DNA from: Deinococcus sp. Marseille-Q6407
Lineage (GTDB): Bacteria; Deinococcota; Deinococci; Deinococcales; Deinococcaceae
Assembly: GCF_946848805.1 (NCBI RefSeq)
Contig: NZ_CAMPFU010000003.1
Coordinates: forward strand, 248,001-312,000
Length of the DNA stretch: 64,000 bases
Direction: 5' to 3'
Within the stretch, counting starts at the first letter, position 1. Every line of letters starts with the position of its first letter. Below the pieces are notes generated by a model. That model was not told the DNA's origin. It was given only the letters and a program-made list of their open reading frames with translations, and did not search any database. Shown here one piece after another: positions 26,465 to 35,195 of this stretch. The position numbers were made by a program, and so were the translations under genes.

Positions 26465-28363
26465 GTGACACAGTTTTTCTCTACCGCCCGCCTGCGTCCG
26501 GCCCTGCTGCTCAGCCTGAGCCTGGGGCTGGGCACGGCCGGCGCCCAGAGCCAGAGCGCTCCAGGCCACCTCGCTGCGGCGCCGCAGGCTGCCGGCTTCG
26601 CCACTGCTCCCGCTTTCCCGGGCGGCAACCTGCCGCACACTTTTGCGCCCGGCACGTCGGCCCTGACACTGCCGGTGCCCAGTGCGGCCCTTCAGCCCAG
26701 CGGCCAACCTTTACCCAGCGGCCAACTTTTACCCAGCGGTCAGCCTCTGCCCGGTCCGGCGCTGGCGCCTTCTATCCTGAGCGCCCCGGCACTGAACACG
26801 CCGCTGCTGGGCCAGCCGGCGGACCTGCTGCCGGCCAGTGTGCCGGCGGCCAGCCTGCCCACTCCCGACTCCACCCAAATCCGGGGGCTGTGGGTGGACG
26901 GCTTCGGCCCCGGCCTGAAGACAGCCGCGCAGGTGCAGCAGATGGTGGACGACGCCGAGAACATGGGCGTCAACGTGCTGGTGGTGCAGACTGTGCGCCG
27001 CGCCGACTGCTTTTGCCTGAAATCCAGCCTGCCGGTCGTAAGTGACAAGGACCTGCAGCCGGGCTTCGATCCCCTGGCCGAGGTGCTGCGCCTGGCCAAG
27101 CCCCGGGGCATCAAGGTGATTGCCTGGGCCAGCGTGACCGGCATCGGCAACCTGGGCAACCTGAACAGCAACCCCAACCACGTCTACCGGCTGCACGGCC
27201 CCCAGAGCAAGGACCCCTGGCTGGTGGTGCGCCAGGACGGCAGCTGGCAGGAAGGCAACGACGCCTGGCTGGACCCGGCCATTCCCGAGGCGGCCCGCTA
27301 CATCAGCGACGGCCTGCTGAGCGTGGTCAAGAACTACGATGTGGATGGCATTCAGCTGGACCGTATCCGCTACCCCGACAGCGGTGACTGGGGCTACTCG
27401 CCCAAGACACTTTACCGCTACCAACTGGAAACCGGCCGCCAGGGCCGCCCCAGCCCCAGCGACGAATACTTCAAGGCCTGGAAGCGCGATCAGGTGACCG
27501 GGCTGGTGCGCCGCATCTCCGTGCAGGCCAAGGCCATCCGGCCCGAGCTGTGGGTCAGCGCGGCCACCATCGTTTATGGCAGCCCGCCCGCCGCCGGCGA
27601 CCTCAAGGCCTTCCAGAGCACCGCTTCTTACCGCACCGTGCTGCAGGACTGGCCTAAGTGGATGAACGAGGGCCTGCTGGACATCAACATGCCGATGAAC
27701 TACAAGCGCGAGAACGTGGCGCAGCAGGCCGGGTGGTACGACGGCTGGAACCGCTTTGCCCACAGTCTGCAGGGCCGGGGCCTGACCGCCAGCGGCTCCA
27801 GCATCTACCTCAACGGCCCGCAGGACTCGGCGGCGCAGGCGCAGCGGGCGCTGCAGGCCGGCGTGGGCTGGGTGGGTTACTCGTACCGCACCCCCACCCT
27901 GGCCGTGTACGAGGACAAACAGAACGCTGCCGCCGGCCGCGAAGCCGTGCGGCAGGCGCTGGCCAAGACCAGCCTGGCCCGGCCGGTGCGCTTCGACGGC
28001 CCGCCGCCCCACACCCGTGGCCTGCTGGGCACTGTGGCTGGGCAGGAACGTCTGGGCGGCCTGAAGGTGGAACTGCTGCAAAATGACAAGGTCGTTGCCA
28101 CCAGCGTGACCGATGGCGGCGGCTTTTACGGCTTTATGGACGTGCCGGCCGGTGAAACCCGCGTCCGGGTCAGCGGGCAGGCCTGGAAAACCCGGGTGCC
28201 GGATAAAGGCATTGCCCAGGTGCCCAACCTGGTGATTCGCAAGCTGTCGCCGGTCAGCGCTCCGGCGCCCAGCCTCGCGCCCGCGCCCGGTGCCCCCGGC
28301 GCGCCCAACCTGGCGCCGCCCACCCCCCAGGAACTGCAGCGCGGCGGCGAAACGCCCGGCTGA
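26465..28363 (+). CDS. Secreted glycosyl hydrolase-like protein (GHL10 type)
   Basis: 632 residues from GTG 26465, which gives a clean signal peptide (MTQFFSTARLRPALLLSL... ending near GTAGAQ); ATG 26402 would add 21 residues before it. Residues 20-130 are a Pro/Ser/Gly-rich linker with an 18-bp repeat. The GHL10 domain follows: IRGLWVDGFGPG, VNVLVVQTVRRADCF, KVIAWASVT, WLDPAIPEAARY, VDGIQLDRIRYP and DINMPMNYKR. A C-terminal carboxypeptidase-regulatory-like beta domain (RGLLGTVAGQERLGGLKVEL) and a Pro/Ala tail end it. It probably acts on envelope or extracellular polysaccharide. Confidence 0.82.
   Translation: MTQFFSTARLRPALLLSLSLGLGTAGAQSQSAPGHLAAAPQAAGFATAPAFPGGNLPHTFAPGTSALTLPVPSAALQPSGQPLPSGQLLPSGQPLPGPALAPSILSAPALNTPLLGQPADLLPASVPAASLPTPDSTQIRGLWVDGFGPGLKTAAQVQQMVDDAENMGVNVLVVQTVRRADCFCLKSSLPVVSDKDLQPGFDPLAEVLRLAKPRGIKVIAWASVTGIGNLGNLNSNPNHVYRLHGPQSKDPWLVVRQDGSWQEGNDAWLDPAIPEAARYISDGLLSVVKNYDVDGIQLDRIRYPDSGDWGYSPKTLYRYQLETGRQGRPSPSDEYFKAWKRDQVTGLVRRISVQAKAIRPELWVSAATIVYGSPPAAGDLKAFQSTASYRTVLQDWPKWMNEGLLDINMPMNYKRENVAQQAGWYDGWNRFAHSLQGRGLTASGSSIYLNGPQDSAAQAQRALQAGVGWVGYSYRTPTLAVYEDKQNAAAGREAVRQALAKTSLARPVRFDGPPPHTRGLLGTVAGQERLGGLKVELLQNDKVVATSVTDGGGFYGFMDVPAGETRVRVSGQAWKTRVPDKGIAQVPNLVIRKLSPVSAPAPSLAPAPGAPGAPNLAPPTPQELQRGGETPG
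26698..26751. repeat. 18-bp tandem repeat, 3 units, in linker of GHL10 protein
   Basis: Units CAGCGGCCAACCTTTACC (26698-26715), one-base variant (26716-26733) and a more diverged third (26734-26751). They encode PSGQPL-type hexapeptides and keep the frame. Confidence 0.9.
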
Positions 28364-28562
28364 GCCCGGCGGCGCGCGGAACTCTCACAGGAGCGGGCGG
28401 CGGCCTCCCCCAGCCTGCTCCTCTAAAGCATTTGACAAAAAGATGGCACAGCTTTTTGGTGAGCAAAGCGAGTGCAAAACAAAGAGTAGGACGGAAAATG
28501 GAGCGGGCGGCGGTGATGTTCCGACGCACGTGTCATTTGGAGAACTACTCTAGACTGGCCGC
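28364..28562. other. Intergenic spacer with low-GC island
   Basis: 199 bp. Positions about 28425-28500 are markedly A-rich compared with the window. No gene is supported. A TTGACA hexamer (about 28433) has no -10 partner at the right distance; the -10 used by the next gene is at 28551. Confidence 0.5.
28551..28556 (+). promoter_or_regulatory. -10 element TAGACT for flavin reductase
   Basis: TAGACT is 6 nt before the ATG at 28563. Confidence 0.6.
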
Positions 28563-29057
28563 ATGACGCAAGCCAGCACAGAGGGCATCGGCCCAGAGGA
28601 TTTCCGCGCGACCCTGGGCCGCTTTGCCAGCGGCGTGACCATCATCACCGCCCGCGAGCCGGACGGCACCGCGCACGGCATGACTGCCAGCGCCTTTGTC
28701 TCGGTCAGCCTCAATCCGCCGCTGATTCTGGTGTCGGTAGACAAGCGGGCGCACATGCACAGCGTGCTGCTGGGCAGCGATGTGACGCAGTTCGGCGTCA
28801 GCATCCTGGCCCATGACCAGATTCATCTCAGCAACCATTTCGCCGGGCGGCCCGGCCCCGAGGAAGCGGTCCCCTGGCGCGAGCAGGCCGGCTTTCCGGT
28901 GCTGGGAGGCACAGTGGCCTCGGTGGTCTGCCGCAAGCAACAGGTGCTGGACGGCGGCGACCATACCCTCTTTCTGGGCCTGATCACTTCTACCGAGTAC
29001 GCGGACCGCGAACCGCTGCTGTATTTCGGCAGTCGCTACGGCACCCTGGCACCCTGA
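28563..29057 (+). CDS. Flavin reductase-like FMN-binding protein
   Basis: 164 residues. Split-barrel FMN-binding fold of the flavin reductase family: FASGVTIITARE, HGMTASAFVSVSLNPPLILVSVDKR (flavin-binding core), QFGVSILAHDQ and HTLFLGLI. Members supply reduced flavin to two-component monooxygenases or are flavoproteins of unknown role; no monooxygenase gene is next to it. Leaderless start. Confidence 0.88.
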   Translation: MTQASTEGIGPEDFRATLGRFASGVTIITAREPDGTAHGMTASAFVSVSLNPPLILVSVDKRAHMHSVLLGSDVTQFGVSILAHDQIHLSNHFAGRPGPEEAVPWREQAGFPVLGGTVASVVCRKQQVLDGGDHTLFLGLITSTEYADREPLLYFGSRYGTLAP

Positions 29058-29128
29058 ACAGCCGGCAGTCCATCCAAGCCGGGGCCAGGGCCCGGGGAAA
29101 GATGCAGCGGGCCGAGCCGGCGCTGGTC

Positions 29129-29134
29129 TAGACT
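29129..29134 (+). promoter_or_regulatory. -10 element TAGACT for phosphoesterase
   Basis: TAGACT is 7 nt before the ATG at 29142. Confidence 0.6.
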
Positions 29135-29141
29135 GTCCTGT

Positions 29142-29876
29142 ATGACCCGCCTCGCTGTCATCGCTGATCTGCACGCCAATCTGGAAGCGACCCTGGCCGT
29201 GCACGCCGACATCCAGCGGCGCGGCATCAGCGAAATCTGGGTGCTGGGTGATCTGGTGGGCAAAGGCCCCCGCCCACGGGAAGTGGTGGACTGGGCGCAG
29301 GCGCACGCTGCCCGCGCCGTGCAGGGCAACTGGGACGCGCGGGTAGCCGGGGCCAGTCACCGCCCGCAGGACCTCTGGCCGCGCTCACAGCTGCGGCCGG
29401 CCGACCTGAAATACCTCGAAACCCTGCCGTTCGGCATCGAGGAAGAGTTCGGCGGGCTGTGCTGGCGCTTCGTGCATGCCAGCAGCCGGGGGGTATTTCA
29501 GAAGCTGTATCCCCATTCCAGCCTCTCGGAGCAGCTGGACAACTTTGCCCCGCAGCCGGCGCTGGGCCTGATGAACTACGCCGACGCGCTGGTGTTCGGC
29601 GACATTCACGAGGCGCTGCTGTTGGACGTGGAAGGCCAGCCGCTGCTGAACTGCGGCTCGGTGGGCAACCCCCTGGACAGTGTGCTGCCCAGTTACCTGA
29701 TTCTGGATTTCAGCGCGCCGGGGTATACAGCGTCTTTTGTGCGGGTGCCCTACGACCGCGCCGCCGAGGTGCGGGCCGCCGAGGCCAGCGGAATGCCGTT
29801 CGTGCGTGAATACGTGGCCGAACTGATGACCGGGTCTTACCAGAAGCGCAAGGTTAGGAAACTGGACGAGGACTGA
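29142..29876 (+). CDS. Calcineurin-type metallophosphoesterase (YfcE-like)
   Basis: 244 residues. Metal-binding motifs in order: VIADLHANLEA (D-x-H), VLGDLVGKGPRP (GD), VQGNWD (in place of GNHD), RFVHAS (H) and VFGDIHEALL (G-x-H), then NCGSVGNPLD. It is likely a cytoplasmic phosphodiesterase of the YfcE/MJ0936 group; the natural substrate is unknown. It is convergent with the next gene with 12 bases between. Confidence 0.88.
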   Translation: MTRLAVIADLHANLEATLAVHADIQRRGISEIWVLGDLVGKGPRPREVVDWAQAHAARAVQGNWDARVAGASHRPQDLWPRSQLRPADLKYLETLPFGIEEEFGGLCWRFVHASSRGVFQKLYPHSSLSEQLDNFAPQPALGLMNYADALVFGDIHEALLLDVEGQPLLNCGSVGNPLDSVLPSYLILDFSAPGYTASFVRVPYDRAAEVRAAEASGMPFVREYVAELMTGSYQKRKVRKLDED

Positions 29877-29888
29877 GGCGCGAGGCTG

Positions 29889-30780
29889 TCAATCCAGCAA
29901 GACCTGAGCAATCATTTGTTGTGAGCGCTCCCGGATGCTCGGGGCTGTGTCCCAGTAGTAGGGCAGGGCAAAGAGGGCCACCGACAGCGCCCACCCACGC
30001 GCCCGCTGCCAGGTGGCCTCGTCCACGCCGCTCAGCTGTCGGTAGCTTCGGCGCTGAAACGGCGTGAACAACTGCCAGGCACCCAGGAAATCGGCTGCCG
30101 GATCACCTACGCCCAGACCACCAAAATCAATCACCGCACTGAGCCGTCCGGCCTGTGTCAACAGGTTGCCGCCGAGCGGGTCGCCGTGAATCCACACCGG
30201 CGGCCCGGACCAGTCAGGGGATTCCATCACGGCGTCCCAGGCACGCAGGACGGCGCGGCCATTGACCCGCGCCCCCAGCTCCTGTATCACCTCACGCACA
30301 TCTTCATCTCGCAGACGCACCGGGCCACCCCGTCCGGCAGCTGGAGCCTCTGCCGGCGCGGGCTGCCGATGAAGCGCCTGGAAAAATCCAGCCAGGTCAC
30401 TGGTCAGCCCCTGCGGGTGTGATGACTGTCCCGCCTGTGGATGCTTGCCTGGCAGCCAGGGGCAAATGCTCCAGTTCCAGGGATACTCTTCTGCAGCCAC
30501 GCCACAAAATATGGGCACAGAAACGGGCACCGGCAGCTGTGGGGCCAGCTGCGGCAACCAGCGCCATTCGCCATTCCTTCTCAACATCTTCTGCTGCCCA
30601 GCCGATACGCGGCAACCGGACCGCCAGCTGATCACCCAGACGAAATACCGCATTATCAGTTCCATCGGAAGCAACGCGGCGCAGCGGCAGCACAGCCCAC
30701 TGCGGAGCTTGAGCTGCCAGCAGGCGCCGGACCAGCTCAGGTGAAAGCTCCAGCTCTTCGGCATGCATACGTAGGGTCAT
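29889..30780 (-). pseudogene. Aminoglycoside-phosphotransferase-like kinase gene, broken by a 7-bp duplication
   Basis: The N-terminal part (ATG 30780, MTLRMHAEELELSPELV... LPLRRVASDGTDNAVFRLGD) reads to VEKEW in one frame. The rest continues in another frame: WLPQLAPQLPVPVSVP, then VWIHGDPLGGNLL (catalytic Brenner-type motif), VIDFGGLGVGDPAADF and the helical end. At the break the heptamer CGCCATT occurs twice in tandem (30562-30575). Removing one copy restores EKEWRWLPQL. This family phosphorylates aminoglycosides or other small molecules. TATGCT (30789-30794) lies 8 nt before the ATG. Confidence 0.85.
30562..30575. repeat. 7-bp tandem duplication causing a frameshift
   Basis: CGCCATT-CGCCATT at 30562-30568 and 30569-30575; one copy too many for the surrounding reading frame. 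Confidence 0.85.
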
Positions 30781-30788
30781 TGCTCCGT

Positions 30789-30794
30789 AGCATA
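30789..30794 (-). promoter_or_regulatory. -10 element TATGCT
   Basis: TATGCT on the minus strand, 8 nt from ATG 30780. Confidence 0.45.
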
Positions 30795-30850
30795 AGTGGC
30801 TACAGCAGCGGTTCGCCTTCACCAGCCAGCAGGGTTTCTGTTGTTTTCCT

Positions 30851-31831
30851 CTAGCGCCCCGCCCGCGTGAACAGCACCAGCCCCACCAGAATGGTGACCA
30901 GCCCGGCCCAGGCCAGCGGGCCAGGCAGCGGAGAACCCAGCAGCAGCACCCCGCCCAGCAGCGCGAAGATCACCTCGCTGGCCTGGGTGGCGTCCACCGT
31001 GGCAATCTCGCCGGGGGTGCGGGCCTCGTCGCGGGCATACAGAAACAGCCCGGTGGCAATCACGCCCGAGAGCAGCGCCACCAGTGCAGTGCTCACCCTC
31101 ACCACCTGCCCGCCCTGCGGCAGCACTGGGTGCAGCAGCCCCAGCACACCCCACAGCGGCATGGACCCCAGTGTCATCAGCCAGATGCGCCCGAAGGTGT
31201 TTTTCAGCAGCGGCGTGCGGATATACGGCACCCGCGCTGCCCAGGAGCGGGCGCCCGGCGTGCCGGCGGCCGGGCCGGGCCGGGCCGCCTGCCAGACCAG
31301 CTGGTTGCCGGCCGGATAACAGAACGCGGCCAGCAGGGCCGGCAGCGCCCCGTACAGCAACGACTCACCCAGGGTCTGCCCCGATGCGCCATGCGGCTGG
31401 CCCAGGTTGGTCAGGCAAACCCCAGCAAACACCAGCAGCGCCGAGAAAATCACCCCGCGCGAGAACGGCTGCCCGAAGGCCGCCAGCACGATCAGGCTGG
31501 CGACCACCGTGAACTGGAAGGTGGCCGCCACCACCCAGGCACTGGCATAGGCCGAGCTGAAGCACAGCAGCGCGTAAAAGGCCCCGAAGCCCAGGCTGCC
31601 GGCCAGCACCCAGAAGGGCGCGTGCCGGCGGAATTCCTGCCACAGCCCCCGCAGCAGCGCCGGGCCACCCTGCACCAGCAGCATGACGCTGAGCAGCAGC
31701 AGCACGAACAGGTACCGCAGGCTGGCGCTCCAGAACCAGTGACCGCCCTGAGCGCTCATCTGTTCATTCAACACGTAGGTCGAGCTGAAAAAGGCGCTGG
31801 CCAGCAGTCCCAACCCCAGCAGCCGCAGCAC
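30851..31831 (-). CDS. Multidrug resistance efflux transporter family protein (EamA-like)
   Basis: 326 residues from GTG 31831, directly after the stop of the upstream gene; an earlier start would lie inside that gene. About ten membrane helices. The pattern LGLLASAFFSSTYVLNE, SLRYLFVLLLL and SEVIFALLGGVLLLG matches the EmrE-like multidrug resistance efflux family (a DMT superfamily relative). Substrate unknown. It forms an operon with the VC0807-like gene upstream. Confidence 0.75.
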   Translation of the reverse strand: MLRLLGLGLLASAFFSSTYVLNEQMSAQGGHWFWSASLRYLFVLLLLSVMLLVQGGPALLRGLWQEFRRHAPFWVLAGSLGFGAFYALLCFSSAYASAWVVAATFQFTVVASLIVLAAFGQPFSRGVIFSALLVFAGVCLTNLGQPHGASGQTLGESLLYGALPALLAAFCYPAGNQLVWQAARPGPAAGTPGARSWAARVPYIRTPLLKNTFGRIWLMTLGSMPLWGVLGLLHPVLPQGGQVVRVSTALVALLSGVIATGLFLYARDEARTPGEIATVDATQASEVIFALLGGVLLLGSPLPGPLAWAGLVTILVGLVLFTRAGR

Positions 31832-31832
31832 T

Positions 31833-32687
31833 TCAGTCGGCCTGCCCAGGGGTGGGGGGAGCGGGGGGCGCCAGCTGCCCAACCCGCCCGGCCAGTGACC
31901 CCGGTTCCAGCAGGCTGGCTCCGGGACCAAAGCGGGCGACCGTGGCGCGGTGCAGCAGCCAAAAAGCGATGCCCACCCCCAGCAGGCTGATGCCGAAGCT
32001 GGGCAGGCGCATGATGGCGTTGACCTCGGCCACCTGCGCGTTGAAGGCGTCGCTGCCGAATTCGGCCGTCACCCGCTGGTAGTTCACGAAAGAGTTGAGC
32101 AGGCCGCTCAGAATATCCACCAGGGCGAACACCACCGTGGCATTGGCCAGGGCGCGGTGAATCTGTGGGTCGTCCATAGCCTGCTGCGTCAGGGCGCGCT
32201 TGTCGGGCGACTCGTTCAGCGAGGCAGCGTCCATGAAGATCCGGAACAGCGGCACACGTGTCCCGGCACTGATCAAAAAGGCCAATCCCAGCAGATACGA
32301 CCGGGCGCTGTCCTTGACCGCGTACCAGAAGCCGTCCACATACCAGAAGGCCAGCGCGCCCCCGACCAGGGCGCCGGCGCCGCCCAGCAGCGCCACCGGG
32401 CTGACATTGCGGTTGCGAATCAGGTCCCAGGCCACGTACACCACCGGAATCAGCGCAGCGGCCAGGTAGGCGCGGACGTTGCCCTGGGTGCCGCCGCCCA
32501 GCTGATCTGCCACCGAAAACCCGCTGCCCAGCAGGTTGGGGCTCAGCACCGCAATCGGAACCACCAGGGTGAAAATCAGGTCACGGATGGTCTGCGGCAC
32601 GGCGCCCTGACCGGGCTTCCGGGGAGGGGAGGGCGGCGGAGACGGCGCCTGAGACGAGGTGGGCGGCTGAGAACGGGGCTGGGTCAT
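31833..32687 (-). CDS. VC0807-family integral membrane protein
   Basis: 284 residues. After a 30-residue Pro/Ser-rich N-terminus come about six hydrophobic helices (IRDLIFTLVVPIAVLSPNLL, AALIPVVYVAWDLI, LLGGAGALVGGALAFWYVDG, SYLLGLAFLISA, ANATVVFALVDI and ISLLGVGIAFWLL). This layout matches VC0807-type proteins of unknown function. The C-terminal Pro-rich end stops one base before the transporter start. Confidence 0.65.
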   Translation of the reverse strand: MTQPRSQPPTSSQAPSPPPSPPRKPGQGAVPQTIRDLIFTLVVPIAVLSPNLLGSGFSVADQLGGGTQGNVRAYLAAALIPVVYVAWDLIRNRNVSPVALLGGAGALVGGALAFWYVDGFWYAVKDSARSYLLGLAFLISAGTRVPLFRIFMDAASLNESPDKRALTQQAMDDPQIHRALANATVVFALVDILSGLLNSFVNYQRVTAEFGSDAFNAQVAEVNAIMRLPSFGISLLGVGIAFWLLHRATVARFGPGASLLEPGSLAGRVGQLAPPAPPTPGQAD

Positions 32688-32767
32688 GGTCGGCCTTCAC
32701 TATGCCACGCGGCGCAGAGCCGGCCCGGGGGCCTGGAGAACGCTGGCCCCAGCACAGGCGGCCGCGT

Positions 32768-32773
32768 TAGCCT
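32768..32773 (+). promoter_or_regulatory. -10 element TAGCCT
   Basis: TAGCCT is 9 nt before the ATG at 32783. Confidence 0.45.
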
Positions 32774-32782
32774 GAGGGCCAT

Positions 32783-33346
32783 ATGGACATCACCCCGGCC
32801 CTGCTGCTCAACGCACTCATGATCTTCAGCCTCCGGATTCTGGACGTGTCGCTGGGCACCCTGCGCATCGGGATGATTGTGCGCGGGCGGCGCAACCTGG
32901 CGGGCGTCCTGAGCTTTTTTGAGTCGCTGATCTGGCTGATTGCGGCGGCGCAGGTGCTGAACAATTTGGAAAATCCCATTCAGTTCGTGGCCTACGCCGG
33001 GGGCTACGCGGCCGGCACCCTGATCGGCACCTGGATTGAGGAGCGGCTGGCGGTGGGCAAGGTGGTGCTGCGGGCCTTCGTGCCCATCTCGGCACCCGAC
33101 CTGGCCGGAGCGCTGCGCAGCGCCGGATATTACGTCACGGCGCTCAACGGCTCGGGCCGCGACGGTGACGTGCGGATTCTGTTCAGCGTGATTCCGCGCA
33201 AGCAGTCCGGCCGGGTTCTGCGGCTGATCGAGGAGGTCTATCCCAAGGCGTTCGTGACCATCGAAGAGGTGAGCACCGCCGCGCTGCAGGACGCCTCGGT
33301 GCGGCAGGAACGCATGGCACGGCGCTTTCGCATCACCCGCAAGTGA
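32783..33346 (+). CDS. UPF0316 / DUF2179-type membrane protein
   Basis: 187 residues. Three membrane helices (LLLNALMIFSLRILDVSL, VLSFFESLIWLIAAAQVL, FVAYAGGYAAGTLIGTWI) are followed by a soluble C-terminal domain (GDVRILFSVIPRKQSGRVLRLI) of DUF2179 type. The topology matches UPF0316 proteins (YebE/YpjQ-like). Cellular role unknown. Confidence 0.85.
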   Translation: MDITPALLLNALMIFSLRILDVSLGTLRIGMIVRGRRNLAGVLSFFESLIWLIAAAQVLNNLENPIQFVAYAGGYAAGTLIGTWIEERLAVGKVVLRAFVPISAPDLAGALRSAGYYVTALNGSGRDGDVRILFSVIPRKQSGRVLRLIEEVYPKAFVTIEEVSTAALQDASVRQERMARRFRITRK

Positions 33347-33416
33347 CTTCTGCAAAGGTCAGCCTTTTCTCAATCTGACGGCGGCCTCCTTTCATGAGCC
33401 GCACGGGGCGGCGCTC

Positions 33417-33446
33417 TAGGGTAAAGGCACTTCACCAAAGGGAGGT
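33417..33446 (+). promoter_or_regulatory. Promoter -10 TAGGGT and ribosome-binding site GGGAGGT
   Basis: TAGGGT (33417-33422) is about 30 nt before the ATG and GGGAGGT (33440-33446) 6 nt before it, so this gene has a short leader, unlike most neighbours. Confidence 0.55.
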
Positions 33447-33452
33447 TCCACA

Positions 33453-33947
33453 ATGTTTGAAGACCTGAAACGAGAACTGCACGAAAAGATGGCGTCCCTG
33501 AATGCGGCCCAAGCAGGCCAGGGCCAGATGTCCGGCCAGGCCGGTGCCGGCGCCCATGATCCCCGCGACACCAACGGTGACGGCGTGGTCAGCGCCCAGG
33601 AAGCCGCCGCTTACGTGCGCGACTACCTGCAGAGCGCCAGCCCCGAAGAGCGCGACAGCCTGATGAAGGATTACCTGGGCAAGCTGTCGCCCGAGGACCG
33701 TCAGCAGATGGGCGACGCGATTGTGCGCAGCTCCAGCAACCCGGTGCAGCAGGTCAACCCAGCCGACGACCGCGACCTGATTGACGCCTACACCAAGGCT
33801 GCGCAGGCCCCCGCGCAGAACGGCCAGAGCCCGCTGGAAGCCGCTTTTGCCGAAGGCGGCGCGCTGAGCAGCCCGCTGGCTAAGGCTGGTCTGGTAGGCC
33901 TGGCCGCAGTGATCGGTTCCAAGGTGCTACAGGGCAACCGCAGCTGA
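33453..33947 (+). CDS. Small EF-hand-containing protein
   Basis: 164 residues, no signal peptide. One complete EF-hand loop, DTNGDGVVSAQE (about residues 40-51), has D, N, D, V and E in the canonical positions for Ca2+. Before it lies a Gln/Gly-rich segment; after it, two acidic helices (SPEERDSLMKDYL, SPEDRQQMGDAI) and a C-terminal glycine-rich hydrophobic helix. A strong Shine-Dalgarno site suggests high expression. A rho-independent terminator follows. Confidence 0.7.
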   Translation: MFEDLKRELHEKMASLNAAQAGQGQMSGQAGAGAHDPRDTNGDGVVSAQEAAAYVRDYLQSASPEERDSLMKDYLGKLSPEDRQQMGDAIVRSSSNPVQQVNPADDRDLIDAYTKAAQAPAQNGQSPLEAAFAEGGALSSPLAKAGLVGLAAVIGSKVLQGNRS

Positions 33948-33983
33948 CTTGCAATCCGCTGGCCCTGCCGGGCCGGTTTCCAG

Positions 33984-34024
33984 AACTCCGCCCTGCCCCC
34001 TTTCCGGCGCAGCGGAGTTTTTCG
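33984..34024 (+). terminator. Rho-independent terminator
   Basis: Stem AACTCCGC (33984-33991) and GCGGAGTT (34012-34019) followed by five T. Confidence 0.75.
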
Positions 34025-34068
34025 CCGTCATTGGGACCCTGATCCGGCCCGCAGGAAGGCGGCCGGAG

Positions 34069-34074
34069 TAAACT
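34069..34074 (+). promoter_or_regulatory. -10 element TAAACT
   Basis: TAAACT is 10 nt before the ATG at 34085. Confidence 0.4.
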
Positions 34075-34084
34075 CGGAAGTCAG

Positions 34085-35158
34085 ATGCCGCTTCAGTTTC
34101 TTCAGACCATTGCCCAGACGCCCGCTCCCACCTTTGAGGAGGAGACCCGGGCCGAGCTGATGGTCCAGCTGTGGCGTGAGCTGGGATACGCACCTGAGCG
34201 CGACGGTGCCGGCAACGTGCTGGTGCGGATTGCGCCGGGCAGCGGGCGACCCAGCCAGCGGGGGCCGCTGCTGCTGGCCTCGCATTTGGACACGGTCTTC
34301 AGCCCCCAGACCGACGTGACAGTGCGGGCGCAGCCGGGCCGCTGGTACGGTCCCGGCCTGGGCGACAACTCGTCCAGCCTGGCGGTGCTGACCGCACTGC
34401 TGCGCGACCTGGACCCCGCCACGCTGAGCGCCCCACTGTGGGTGGCCGCCAATGTGGGCGAAGAAGGTCTGGGCGACCTACGCGGCGCCAAGTACCTGCT
34501 GGCCCAGCACGCCCACGAGCTGGGTGCCTTCGTGGCGGTAGACGGCTACCTGGGCTCGGCGGTGACGCAGGCGGTGGGGGTGCGGCGTTATCAGGCGCAG
34601 TTCAGCGGGCCCGGCGGCCACTCCTGGGGCGAGGCGGTGCCCAGCGCGGTGCATGCCCTGGGCGCGGCGATCGAGGCGCTTTATGCGCTGCCCCGGCCGG
34701 CGCACCCCCGCACCACCCTGAACGTGGGGGTCGTGTCGGGCGGCAGCACCGTCAATTCCATCGCGGCGGCGGCATCGCTGCTGCTGGACCTGCGTTCACT
34801 GGGTGCCCGCGAGCTGGACGAGCTGGAGCAGCAGGCGGTGGCGGCCCTGCACCACACGGCGCAGCAGGTGGGCGTGGCCCTGCAGCTGGAACGGGTAAGC
34901 GACCGGCCAGGCGGCTCACTGAACGTGGCCGAACTGTTGCCGATGGCTCAGCAGGCCGCCCGCGCCGTGGGGGTCGAACTGCGCACGGCCGCCAGTTCCA
35001 CCGACGCCAACGCCGCTGCGCCCTATGGCCTGCCGGCGCTGTCTCTCGGGGTCTACCGAGGCGGCCACGCCCACCGCGACGACGAATGGGTGGACCCCAG
35101 CAGCCACGCACAGGGCCTGGCTTTCCTGCAGGGTTTTATCGCCAACTACCAGAACTGA
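34085..35158 (+). CDS. M20-family metallopeptidase / deacylase
   Basis: 357 residues. Zinc-site landmarks of the M20 clan: LLASHLDTVF (H-x-D), GPGLGDNSSSLAVL (bridging Asp), WVAANVGEEGLGDL (catalytic and zinc Glu), VAVDGYLG and GGHAHRDDEWV (zinc His). The lid domain carries GPGGHSWGEAVPSAVHAL. Closest in style to tripeptidase-like or amino-acid deacylases. It is separate from the carboxypeptidase-like M20 gene at 53364. Confidence 0.88.
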   Translation: MPLQFLQTIAQTPAPTFEEETRAELMVQLWRELGYAPERDGAGNVLVRIAPGSGRPSQRGPLLLASHLDTVFSPQTDVTVRAQPGRWYGPGLGDNSSSLAVLTALLRDLDPATLSAPLWVAANVGEEGLGDLRGAKYLLAQHAHELGAFVAVDGYLGSAVTQAVGVRRYQAQFSGPGGHSWGEAVPSAVHALGAAIEALYALPRPAHPRTTLNVGVVSGGSTVNSIAAAASLLLDLRSLGARELDELEQQAVAALHHTAQQVGVALQLERVSDRPGGSLNVAELLPMAQQAARAVGVELRTAASSTDANAAAPYGLPALSLGVYRGGHAHRDDEWVDPSSHAQGLAFLQGFIANYQN

Positions 35159-35195
35159 GGCCCTGATCCGCGCTGCGGCCTTTTAACGGCGCCGC

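Noticed and set aside
28254..28529. 91-residue minus-strand frame with a hydrophobic segment
   Set aside because: Most of it lies over the 3' end of the GHL10 gene, no -10 element or ribosome-binding site precedes it, and the C-terminal part is an anti-sense shadow.
30562..30575. Programmed frameshift in the kinase gene
   Set aside because: There is no slippery sequence or pseudoknot; a tandem 7-bp duplication fully explains the shift.
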